The position numbers and the translations under genes are program-made. Positions 51,705 to 58,511 of a stretch of 58,511 bases of DNA are shown piece after piece. The stretch is taken from assembly GCA_009377605.1 (NCBI GenBank), contig WHTT01000040.1, positions 1 through 58,511 on the forward strand, read 5' to 3'. Source of the DNA: Luteitalea sp. (GTDB lineage Bacteria; Acidobacteriota; Vicinamibacteria; Vicinamibacterales; Vicinamibacteraceae). A model generated the notes under the pieces. It did no database searches. It worked only from the letters and a program-made list of their open reading frames with translations, and had not been told where the DNA came from. Positions within the stretch are counted from its first letter, which is position 1, and every line of letters starts with the position of its first letter.

Positions 51705-52797
51705 TCTCCAGCTGATCGTAGCGGCAGTCCTTCGGCGATTTGTCGGGCCGCCATCGCAGGAACACCGCCGCATGCCGGAAGCGGCTGCCCTGTAGGTGGT
51801 CGTACTTCACCTCGCAGACGCGCTCCACGCGCAGCGGCTCCCACGACAGATCCTTTCCCGCACTCCAGCGGCTCTGACCACCCGGCATCCGCGAGGTCAT
51901 GCTGCTCTGAGCGTCCGCCCACTCCCGCCACGGATGCCCCTCCAGCGCGCGCTCCCTGAGCGGCGCCAGCTCCGCCGCCAGCGTCTTCCTCATCGTCATC
52001 GTGAACGACGACGTGACGCCGACGTGCTGCAGGCGGCCGTGGTCGTCGTACAGCCCGAGCAGCAGCGAGCCGACGCGTTCGTCTTTGCCGGCTTTGTGCC
52101 AGCGAAAGCCGGCGACGACGCAGTCGGCCGTGCGAGCGTGCTTGATCTTGAGCATTGCCCGTTTGCCTGGCTCGTACGTCCCTTGCTCAGGCTTGGCGAT
52201 CACGCCATCGAGGCCCGCTCCCTCGAAGCGCGACAGCCATTCCGACGCCGTTGCCGGATCCCGCGTCATGGGCGTCAGATAGATTGGCGGCCTCGTGTCG
52301 GCAAATGCCCGTTCGAGCAGGAGACGCCGCTCACCTTGTGGCACGGTGCGCAGGTCGCGGCCCTCGATTGCGATCAGGTCGAACGCCACGAAGGCTGCTG
52401 GCGTTTCTTTTGCCAGCTTGGCAACACGTGACTCGGCGGGATGGAGCCGAAGTTGGAGCGCATCGAAGTCCAGCCCGGCGGGCGTGACGATCACGATCTC
52501 GCCATCGACCACACAGGCATCCGGCAGACCCGCAAGCAGGGCGTCGTGAAGCTCTGGAAAGTACCGGTCGAGCGGCCGGAGGTCTCGGCTCTGGATGAAG
52601 AGGTCGGAGCCGCTGCGAAAGACGATTGCCCGAAACCCGTCCCACTTGGGCTCGTACAGAAATGGTTCCCCGGTGGGAAGAGCGTCCGCCAGCTTTGCCA
52701 GCATCGGTTCGATTGGCGGCGCGATCGGGAAGACTGACGGCGGCCGGTGGTCTGGGTTTGAATCTTCTACGTCGGATCGAGTCTTGCGCGTTCTCAT
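51649..52797 (-). CDS. ATP-dependent DNA ligase, LigD/LigC-like
   Basis: A 382-residue ATP-dependent DNA ligase. The adenylated lysine is Lys51 in YEPKWDGFRAIV. Other nucleotidyltransferase motifs are VVDGEIVIV, AAFVAFDLI, LDGVIAKPEQGTYEPGKR and LKIKHARTADCVV, then an OB-fold (VGSLLLGLYDDHG). This is the end-joining ligase form without polymerase or nuclease domains. It converges on the LigD-type polymerase gene; their ends overlap by 56 bases. The two are probably co-working NHEJ proteins although they cannot share an mRNA. The C-terminal end in the overlap (YELEKVFGAARPSS) reads normally in its frame. Confidence 0.92.
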   Translation of the reverse strand: MRTRKTRSDVEDSNPDHRPPSVFPIAPPIEPMLAKLADALPTGEPFLYEPKWDGFRAIVFRSGSDLFIQSRDLRPLDRYFPELHDALLAGLPDACVVDGEIVIVTPAGLDFDALQLRLHPAESRVAKLAKETPAAFVAFDLIAIEGRDLRTVPQGERRLLLERAFADTRPPIYLTPMTRDPATASEWLSRFEGAGLDGVIAKPEQGTYEPGKRAMLKIKHARTADCVVAGFRWHKAGKDERVGSLLLGLYDDHGRLQHVGVTSSFTMTMRKTLAAELAPLRERALEGHPWREWADAQSSMTSRMPGGQSRWSAGKDLSWEPLRVERVCEVKYDHLQGSRFRHAAVFLRWRPDKSPKDCRYDQLEITTPYELEKVFGAARPSS

Positions 52798-52879
52798 AAG
52801 CTGTACCGTCGAGTATCACATGGGCAAGGCAGGGCTTCCACCGTGAGTCTCGACATGGAATTGTGCTCGATCGCTCGAT

Positions 52880-53473
52880 TCACGTCTCTTGCTTGCGAAG
52901 GATCTGCCAGCCAAGGTACAGCGAAGGAAGCAACAGAAGCGCGTCCGACAGGTGCGCCACCCATTCGATTCTGGCGATCCGGCTCACGGGAAACGCGATG
53001 CCGCTGAGGCAGAGCAGCACGGCAGCCCACGCTGGCGCGGCCCGTTTCCAGAGCAGGCAGAGGCCGAGCAGCGTGAGGCTCAGCGGGAACAGCGGACCTG
53101 GCCAGAAGAGGGTCAGGTTGAACGCAAGCGGGTACTCGCTGTACGCGGCGCGCTCCATCTCGTTACCAATGGCAAACGCTGCCGAGTAAATGCCCTGGAA
53201 TCCAAAGAGACTGCCGCTCACGCAGCCGTACCAGGCCGGCAGCAGCGCCCACGTCGCGTAGCGCGGCATTCGGCTCCGCAGGAGACCGAAGAGGGCAATG
53301 AATGCCGGGATCCAGAAGACCATGGCCACCGCCAACACGGCGCCGCCATAGATGCCGTATTCGCCATCGGACCAGAGGAAGGTCGAGGAGGCGAAGAGCA
53401 ACGGCGCGATGATCAGGCAGGCCCCGGTGAAACGTGCGGGCGGATAGAGATCGACCGTCGATGGCTCACGCAT
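52880..53473 (-). CDS. Multi-pass membrane protein of unknown function
   Basis: A 197-residue protein with about six hydrophobic segments from residue 15 onward (FTGACLIIAPLLFASSTFL, YGGAVLAVAMVFWIPAFIAL). The start at 53473 (MREPSTVDLYPPARF) places the first segment at once; the longer frame to 53731 is arginine-rich and overlaps the DNA of the next gene. I recognise no family and see no conserved polar residues in the segments. It lies just downstream of the ATPase/TOPRIM-like pair on the same strand, separated by 31 bases, and may be co-transcribed. Confidence 0.65.
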   Translation of the reverse strand: MREPSTVDLYPPARFTGACLIIAPLLFASSTFLWSDGEYGIYGGAVLAVAMVFWIPAFIALFGLLRSRMPRYATWALLPAWYGCVSGSLFGFQGIYSAAFAIGNEMERAAYSEYPLAFNLTLFWPGPLFPLSLTLLGLCLLWKRAAPAWAAVLLCLSGIAFPVSRIARIEWVAHLSDALLLLPSLYLGWQILRKQET

Positions 53474-53504
53474 GACAGGGTACACGGATAAACGGCCAGA
53501 CAGT

Positions 53505-54146
53505 TTACTCGGAGTCCGCCGGCCCCTCAAACGACGTTGCGGTCGTCTCGATAAGGCCCCGTAAACAGGCGAGCGCCCCTTGCAGGCTCGCTGCATGCTG
53601 CGCCGCGACCTCCGGGCGCCAATCGCTCTCAACGTACTCGACGAGCCTCGACGTGTATGCGGGTCCCACTGTCCGCCCACTCCCCTGGCGCGGCACCATG
53701 TCGGCGCGAATGTCCCGGCGTCGTGAGTCACGCGCCAGGTTTACCATGGCTTCCTTTGGATTCTCCAGCTGTTCGGGTGCGGTCGGTATGCACTTAATCG
53801 CCACACGCAAGAACCCGGCCAGTGTTTCCGGATCCGCCATCAACCAGGCTTCGACTTCACGCACGGCAATTCGGAAGCATAAGTACCGCGCCGTCTGAGG
53901 CAGCCAGGCTTCGCGCAGGGGCGGTGCACACTCCGCATCACGGTCCAGGTCAACCAGCACAATCCATGGCGATCGTCGCGCGGCGTTGTTGTAACCATTG
54001 ATCCGTTGCTTCAAGAGATTCTTGCCATCCTTGCCGTACACAGGACCGGTCCTGGCGCCGGCATGGGCAACAAGCTTTCGCACGACTGCCTCGTCTACAA
54101 TGCCCTCCACGGCTGCCGAAACCATTACTGGTCGTTGGATACTCAT
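53505..54146 (-). CDS. TOPRIM-like protein (DUF4276-like) partner of ATPase
   Basis: A 213-residue protein. The sequence AAVEGIVDEAVVRKLV (Glu14), IVLVDLDRDAEC (Asp66, Asp68) and VREVEAWLMADPE (Glu97, Glu99) reads like the acidic metal-binding set of a TOPRIM or DUF4276 fold, which usually cuts or binds nucleic acid. It begins with an ATG that overlaps the stop of the upstream ATPase gene (ATGA, 54143-54146), so the two proteins are surely co-translated and probably form a complex. It could be the nuclease effector of an ATPase-gated system. The family name is a pattern judgment. Confidence 0.75.
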   Translation of the reverse strand: MSIQRPVMVSAAVEGIVDEAVVRKLVAHAGARTGPVYGKDGKNLLKQRINGYNNAARRSPWIVLVDLDRDAECAPPLREAWLPQTARYLCFRIAVREVEAWLMADPETLAGFLRVAIKCIPTAPEQLENPKEAMVNLARDSRRRDIRADMVPRQGSGRTVGPAYTSRLVEYVESDWRPEVAAQHAASLQGALACLRGLIETTATSFEGPADSE

Positions 54147-55291
54147 GCGTCCGCGAACAAGGCTAGTTGCTCAGGGTGCTCAGGCCGGGTCCGCGGGATC
54201 ACGGCATCGGCAAGCGACAGCCCACCCTCCAGTAAGTCTCGGATCTCTTGGTGCGAATCAGCTGGCGTGACGTCCGTGCCCTCCGTACCCGGAGCGAGGA
54301 GCAACACTTCGTCGAGCCCAATTCCCTCATCACGCAGTAAATCTGGCGAGTGCGTGCTCAGGAAGATCTGTCTCCCAGTCCGGCGCTGGACCCGCGCCAG
54401 CATCTGGGGCAGGACGCGCACGAGCTCGGGATGAAGCGAAAGCTCCGGCTCTTCGAGGAGCATGGGTCCTTCTCCCATCGACGCCCAGAGGAGCCCCATC
54501 AGTCGGAGCGTCCCGTCTGAGAATTGCTCCTCAGTCTGCCAGGCACCCTGCGGACGCCAATGCTGATATTTCCCCCGCAAATGCGGCGTGCCGCGTGTAT
54601 CACGCCACAGCGCGACCTCTTGAAGCTGTGGAACCGCGACGCGAAGCGCCTCTTGGATGCGTCGTAACCGCGCGTTCCGGGTCCTCTCCTGCGTTTTGGC
54701 TACCTGCTCCAAGAAGTCGCCGCCGAACGGATCATTTGGGCGACCGACGGAGCGATCCGGTTCTCGAACCAACTGCGGAACGATATGCAAATATTGGATA
54801 GAGTTAAAGAACGTTGCTAGGTCGCGGAACTCACGATTGACGTTCACTTGCTCGAGGTAGGTCTGTGACAAGCGTGCGGGATCCGCATGATCGTCTTCGT
54901 TCGGTCGAGCAAGGAGCTCTGTACCATCTCGCTGGACGCGCTCTCGGCGCAGTAGTGGGCGACGTTGGTTGTCCTGATTGAAGGCCAGCTCGTATTCCCA
55001 ACGACGTGTCCCCTCGGTTTCTTCAAGGCCGACGTGAATCTCGACATCTGGGTACCGTCTGGCAGCGAGACAACGAATCGCGCTGACACCATTTCGTCGA
55101 CTGATCGCTTCGTAAAAGCCTCCACCCGAGGACGCAAGATCTCTCAGAAAGCGAAAGGCATCGAGCAAGTTCGACTTCCCCGAGGCATTCGGTCCCACCA
55201 GAAACACCCGGTTCTGGATGGCCACATCAACGCTAGAAAAATTCTTCCAGTTCTGCAGACGCAAGCTGCGGAACGTCAGCCCTTGGGGCAT
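54143..55291 (-). CDS. AAA-type ATPase (AAA15/AAA21, OLD/RecF-like)
   Basis: A 382-residue ABC/SMC-like ATPase. Walker A is GPNASGKSNLL (33-43), a signature-like FSDGTLRLMGLLW precedes Walker B LLEEPE (278-283), and the switch is STHSPDLL (His314). Between them lies a helical insertion (about 80-230). This is the stand-alone ATPase form that, when followed by a TOPRIM or nuclease partner, makes up several defence systems. The partner gene overlaps it by four bases. Local base use (54-55 kb) looks less GC-rich than the flanks. Function as defence is inference; DNA repair is the alternative. Confidence 0.88.
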   Translation of the reverse strand: MPQGLTFRSLRLQNWKNFSSVDVAIQNRVFLVGPNASGKSNLLDAFRFLRDLASSGGGFYEAISRRNGVSAIRCLAARRYPDVEIHVGLEETEGTRRWEYELAFNQDNQRRPLLRRERVQRDGTELLARPNEDDHADPARLSQTYLEQVNVNREFRDLATFFNSIQYLHIVPQLVREPDRSVGRPNDPFGGDFLEQVAKTQERTRNARLRRIQEALRVAVPQLQEVALWRDTRGTPHLRGKYQHWRPQGAWQTEEQFSDGTLRLMGLLWASMGEGPMLLEEPELSLHPELVRVLPQMLARVQRRTGRQIFLSTHSPDLLRDEGIGLDEVLLLAPGTEGTDVTPADSHQEIRDLLEGGLSLADAVIPRTRPEHPEQLALFADA

Positions 55292-55505
55292 GCCAGCTCC
55301 TCAAATCATTCGCTGCTCTAGGACGTCTTCGACTCCACGTTCAGGACTTCGGCGACGACCCTCACCTCTCTAATGGCACAAACATTGTGCCGAACGCGGT
55401 CCGGGCACGAGTCCATGCAAATAGGACATGGGAAGTGATGAAATAATTCCCTCACGTTCTTTCTTAGACGAGACGCAGGCGCGATGCGGTGGTTGGAAGG
55501 GCTTC

Positions 55506-56432
55506 TCATTCCACCCTCCAAGACTTCACCGCAGAATCGACGACAATGATCATAGCCGACCCCATCATCGGTACGAGTCTGAGGCCAAGCTGTTGTGGCA
55601 GTGCGGCAAAGATTGACTGAGTCGTCTTGGACGGCCGCGAGCTCGGTCCCTGAACGGCCGATGCTCGGATCTCGACGGCTTCCAACTCTAGATCGAAGTG
55701 GCCGTCGAGCCCCGTCTGATCAACCACCATTCGGTCCACCAACTCGGATAAGAGACTCGCCACGACGGGCATGGTCACGCCGCCCGCCCCAAGACGGCAC
55801 GGGTAGCGTGTCTGCACATAGCAGTGGTGACCCTTGCCGAGCCACTGGCCTTCAATCTCTGCCTTCATTGATGCGACGCAATCGGTGTCAGACTTTCTCA
55901 GCCCCGGGCCGAGCTTGCCATCGCTCGTCGCCATCCTGAGCGCGTAGATCGGGACCTCCTTGGTCTCCTTGTGCACTCGGAGCTTGAACCGGTCTGCCAG
56001 AAGCATTCTCAACATCCGCCAGGTCTGGCGAGGGAAGCCATCAGGGTCGAGGACGTGCTCGCTCGGCGCCTTGGCCACGACATCGAACCGGTCGGCGTCG
56101 ATCCAGACCGGACCGCCCGCGATCTCCACACGGTCGAAGCCGTGTCGCTGATACGCCGTCTCGATCAGCGTTCGCAGCGTGACGTTGGTTGCCGTGAAGC
56201 GGCCGCCAGCTTGAAGGCGAGTAGCTCCCTTCCCTGTGTCGCCGGATTTGCTCGGCTCAACGGAGGCCACGGCGAATTCTGGCGCGCGACCCGCGGTGGG
56301 TCCAAGCGCCTGGGCTACCGGCCGCTGGCTCCAGAGACAGACGACGACCGACATCGTGACCGCAACGACCACGACTCTGGTGACGAGGACCCCGTGCGGG
56401 ACACGTGGCGCACGTACAGTGCGTTTGGTCAT
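55506..56432 (-). CDS. Exported TIGR03435/DUF3738-type acidobacterial protein
   Basis: A 308-residue protein with an N-terminal membrane/signal segment (VLVTRVVVVAVTMSVVVCL). It matches the pattern of a family first described in Solibacter: FAVASVEPSKSGDTG, RFTATNVTLRTLIETAY, FDVVAKAPSEH, WRMLRMLLADRFKLRVHKET, VPIYALRM, VVDQTGLDGHFDLELE. The role is unknown; many copies occur in acidobacterial genomes. Four cysteines follow the mid-region (DCVASM, HHCYVQ, YPCRLG), possibly disulfide-bonded. It lies 20 bases after the SPFH gene, on the same strand. Confidence 0.9.
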   Translation of the reverse strand: MTKRTVRAPRVPHGVLVTRVVVVAVTMSVVVCLWSQRPVAQALGPTAGRAPEFAVASVEPSKSGDTGKGATRLQAGGRFTATNVTLRTLIETAYQRHGFDRVEIAGGPVWIDADRFDVVAKAPSEHVLDPDGFPRQTWRMLRMLLADRFKLRVHKETKEVPIYALRMATSDGKLGPGLRKSDTDCVASMKAEIEGQWLGKGHHCYVQTRYPCRLGAGGVTMPVVASLLSELVDRMVVDQTGLDGHFDLELEAVEIRASAVQGPSSRPSKTTQSIFAALPQQLGLRLVPMMGSAMIIVVDSAVKSWRVE

Positions 56433-56452
56433 GCTGCCTCGATTCGCCTGAC

Positions 56453-57370
56453 CTAACCGCCTCCGCCAGTGATCTTCTCCTGTCTGAGCGCGCTCGCCCC
56501 GAGCACGCCACCCAGTCCCATGGAATCGACGACAGCACTCGGAACCACCATCAGCGCGCCCTTCTCCTTCAACCCTTCGTACAAGATGTTCATCGCGCGC
56601 AGTTGCAGCGCCGTCGGGTCGTCCTGGTACAGCTTTGCCGCCTCGCGAAAGGAGCGCGCGATCTCCATCTCCGCTTGGCCGAGGATGATGCGGGCCTGCT
56701 TCTCACGTGCGGCCTGCGCTTCCCGCGACATCGCATCCTGCAATGCGCCGGGGATGACGACATCGCGCATCTCGACCGACGAGACGGTGACGCCCCACGG
56801 ATTCGAGCGCTGGTCGATCAGCTCTTGCAGCTCGGCCTCGATGCGCTCGCGACCGCGAAGCAGCTCGCTGAGCGTCGTGCGGCCGATGATGTCTCGGAGC
56901 GCCGTCTGCGCCGCCCAGCTCACGGCCTGCGCATAGTCCTGCACCTCGAGCGCCGCCTTCTCCGCATCGTGCACCATCCAGAAGAGCACGGCATCGACGT
57001 TCACCGGCACCGTGTCGGACGTGAGCGTCTGCTCTGCCGCAAAGCTGGTCGTGATCGTGCGCTGGTCAATCCATGTGGACACACGGTCGATGAAGGGTGC
57101 GATCCAGAACAAGCCGGGCCCACGTAACCCGACGAAGCGTCCGAACCGCAAGACGACGGCCCGCTCCCACTGCTGTGCAATGCGAGGTGACGGCATGAGG
57201 AGGATGCCGATGACGATCATCGCGATGAGCGGCAGCACACCGGCTGTCGCAATCCATCCGGCTGCGCCCACCGCGATGGCGCAGAACAGGATTGCCACGC
57301 CTACGACGTTGATGCGTGACGCGGGAACGCGAGCGTCTTCCGACCGACGACCGAGAGCAATGGAGACCAT
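56453..57370 (-). CDS. SPFH/Band 7 membrane protein (slipin/stomatin-like)
   Basis: A 305-residue protein. Two hydrophobic stretches near the N-terminus (INVVGVAILFCAIAVGAAGW, GVLPLIAMIVIGILL) anchor it. The SPFH domain follows: AVVLRFGRFVGLRGPGLFW, TSDTVPVNVDAVLFWMV, AALRDIIGRTTLSELL, then a coiled-coil rich in Ala/Glu (EAQAAREKQARIILGQAEME). Such proteins oligomerise in membrane microdomains and may control proteases or stress responses. AAGGAGGACGAC precedes the ATG at 57370. The upstream GntR regulator is 16 bases away, so the two form an operon. Confidence 0.9.
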   Translation of the reverse strand: MVSIALGRRSEDARVPASRINVVGVAILFCAIAVGAAGWIATAGVLPLIAMIVIGILLMPSPRIAQQWERAVVLRFGRFVGLRGPGLFWIAPFIDRVSTWIDQRTITTSFAAEQTLTSDTVPVNVDAVLFWMVHDAEKAALEVQDYAQAVSWAAQTALRDIIGRTTLSELLRGRERIEAELQELIDQRSNPWGVTVSSVEMRDVVIPGALQDAMSREAQAAREKQARIILGQAEMEIARSFREAAKLYQDDPTALQLRAMNILYEGLKEKGALMVVPSAVVDSMGLGGVLGASALRQEKITGGGG

Positions 57371-57386
57371 GTCGTCCTCCTTCTTT

Positions 57387-57848
57387 TCAGCCTCTGACCC
57401 GCTCGCGGCGTCCTGCCGCGGCCGGCCCACGACCGGACTCGATGCCTGCTGAGCTTGTGGACGAATGACGACTCGACGGATGATGCGCGCGCAGGGCTGA
57501 AACCACATCACCAATGGTGAACCCCGCCGCCTCCGCGTCGGCAAGCACCCGGGTAACGAACGCGCGCAGCCGACGGTCGCGCTCGCGCGGCGAGTGCGCC
57601 TGCGAGGACGTAGCGCGGATGAACGACCCGACGCCGCGCCGGGTCTCGATGACGCCGGCGCGCTCGAGCTCTAGGTACACCCGCGCAACCGTGTTCGCGT
57701 TGACGCGCAGATCCACCGCGAGCTGCCGAACGGTCGGTAGTTGATCACCGGGGCGCAGGCGGCCCGCGGCGATTGCCGCCCGCAGCCCGCGCTCGAGCTG
57801 CGCGTAGATCGGCGTTGGGTCGCGGCCGTCGATGGCGATGATACTCAC
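57387..57848 (-). CDS. GntR regulator, YtrA-like
   Basis: A 153-residue GntR winged-helix regulator with the short YtrA-type C-terminus. N-terminal HTH: PTPIYAQLERGLRAAIAAG, DQLPTVRQLAVDLRVNANTV, GVIETRRGVGSFI. The rest is a short helical region (AFVTRVLADAEAAGFTIGDV) and an arginine-rich tail. The start is GTG at 57848; TATAAT lies 7 bases upstream, so the mRNA is probably leaderless. YtrA regulators usually repress the operon they head; here that is the SPFH gene. Confidence 0.85.
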   Translation of the reverse strand: MSIIAIDGRDPTPIYAQLERGLRAAIAAGRLRPGDQLPTVRQLAVDLRVNANTVARVYLELERAGVIETRRGVGSFIRATSSQAHSPRERDRRLRAFVTRVLADAEAAGFTIGDVVSALRAHHPSSRHSSTSSAGIESGRGPAAAGRRERVRG

Positions 57849-57855
57849 GTGACCT

Positions 57856-57888
57856 ATTATACTAGTGCATTGGTACAACTGCCGTCAA
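57856..57888 (-). promoter_or_regulatory. Promoter of GntR-SPFH operon
   Basis: On the minus strand TTGACG (57883-57888) is 18 bases before TAGTAT (57859-57864), which overlaps TATAAT (57856-57861). TATAAT is only 7 bases before the GTG start. The segment TGTACCAATGCACTAGTATA between holds a partial inverted repeat that may bind the GntR protein. Confidence 0.45.
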
Positions 57889-58041
57889 GTCGCTCGGAGG
57901 GAGGGAGAGATGCCGCTACGCCACATAGCCCCGACTTCGTCGCGGCGAGAATCTATGAGCTGGAGGTCTACCGCAAGTAGCGCGGTTCCTTTATAGTGGC
58001 AGCCACCAATTGGCCATTCATCGAGACGGAGGGCTACGCCA

Positions 58042-58511
58042 ATGCGCGCTTTGCTCCTTTCTCTGTCAGTCGCAGGGCTCGTCCTTGCGGTTCCCGCAGC
58101 AGCACCGCTGCCTTCCACCGAGCCAGAAGTGCGTGCGATCTGGGTCGATTCCTTCAACCCGGGGCTTCGCGGCCCCGAGGAAGTGGATGCGCTGATCGCG
58201 CGCGTCAGGCAGGCGAACATCAACACGATCGTGGCGCAGGTGCGCCGCAACGCTCAGAGTCTCTATGCGCGCTCTCTCGAGGGCTGGGCGGAGAACTACG
58301 TGCCGCCACCGGGGTTCGACCCGCTGCAGGACCTCATCGAGAAGGCACACGCGCGGGGAATCGAAGTGCACGCGTGGGTGAACATCGGGCCGATATACAG
58401 TGGGCATCCCAACGTGGCGACGGACTCGTGGCCCTGCATGGTGCCGTGCGACCCGAGCCACGTCTTCAACCAGCATGGATGGGGACAGCCTGACGATGAG
58501 TACTGGCTGGT
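58042..58511 (+). CDS. Exported GHL10/DUF187-type glycosidase-like protein, 3' end outside window
   Basis: The frame from ATG 58042 (GGAGGG about 9 bases upstream) stays open to the right edge, giving 156 residues. It has a signal peptide (MRALLLSLSVAGLVLAV) and then the start of a GHL10-type TIM barrel: VRAIWVDSFNPGLRGPEEVD, NINTIVAQVRRN, LIEKAHARGIEVHAWVNIG. Members cleave or bind glycans, sometimes peptidoglycan-related. No catalytic acid can be judged from the part seen. Confidence 0.85.
   Translation, partial: MRALLLSLSVAGLVLAVPAAAPLPSTEPEVRAIWVDSFNPGLRGPEEVDALIARVRQANINTIVAQVRRNAQSLYARSLEGWAENYVPPPGFDPLQDLIEKAHARGIEVHAWVNIGPIYSGHPNVATDSWPCMVPCDPSHVFNQHGWGQPDDEYWL

Noticed and set aside
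50277-51773. A 498-codon minus-strand frame
   Set aside because: It mirrors the LigD-type polymerase gene, whose motifs are clear on the other strand.

Overview
The window looks like a chromosomal segment of a high-GC member of the Acidobacteriota, perhaps close to the Vicinamibacteria. The main evidence is that three protein families best known from this phylum occur together: ADOP permeases (acidobacterial duplicated orphan permeases, MacB/FtsX-like), a VWFA-related acidobacterial protein (38848-39810) and a TIGR03435/DUF3738-type secreted protein (55506-56432). No rRNA, tRNA, CRISPR array, intact transposase, integrase or phage structural gene was seen. Placement below phylum level is inference.

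Layout. 1-5 kb: end of an ADOP permease, a DinB-like exported protein and a LytS/LytTR two-component pair. 5-16 kb: a catabolic and exported-enzyme stretch (amidohydrolase, Tat-type alpha/beta hydrolase, beta-barrel-like exported protein, MocR/PdxR-type regulator, lipoprotein sulfatase, methyltransferase), then a decayed PadR-ADOP pair, a membrane protein and a large Tat-exported protein. 15.8-21.5 kb: an intact PadR-ADOP operon facing a second ADOP, followed by a fragment of a DUF222/HNH endonuclease. 21.9-31.3 kb: an enolase-superfamily protein, an LRR protein and a PadR operon with two tandem paralogous ADOPs. 31.4-40.4 kb: a double-PspC protein, a frameshifted M23 peptidase, an Nramp-like transporter, a 2-hydroxyacid dehydrogenase, a broken molybdenum hydroxylase operon (nonsense codon in the small subunit, frameshift in the large), the VWFA protein and a VOC protein. 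40.6-45.3 kb: gene fragments (ADOP tail, 5'-truncated HNH endonuclease, Xre-like antitoxin, internally deleted ADOP) followed by a full ADOP. 45.3-58.5 kb: GNAT, quinone reductase, DinB, a 911-residue glycosidase-like membrane protein, stand-alone LigD-type polymerase and ligase for end joining, an AAA ATPase/TOPRIM-like pair that may be a defence module, the TIGR03435 protein, an SPFH protein with a GntR/YtrA regulator, and the start of a GHL10 glycosidase-like protein.

Two themes run through the window. First, ADOP genes show gain and decay: six large copies (about a quarter of the DNA) plus three remnants. Second, small palindromic repeats sit between genes: one family centred on GGGACAG hairpins (five sites counting variants) and one on GGTAGGGACG with CCTCGCCGAGG stems. 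Single-base lesions break four transcription units, so either this genome is shedding accessory genes or the assembly carries indel errors. Read-level data would separate the two.
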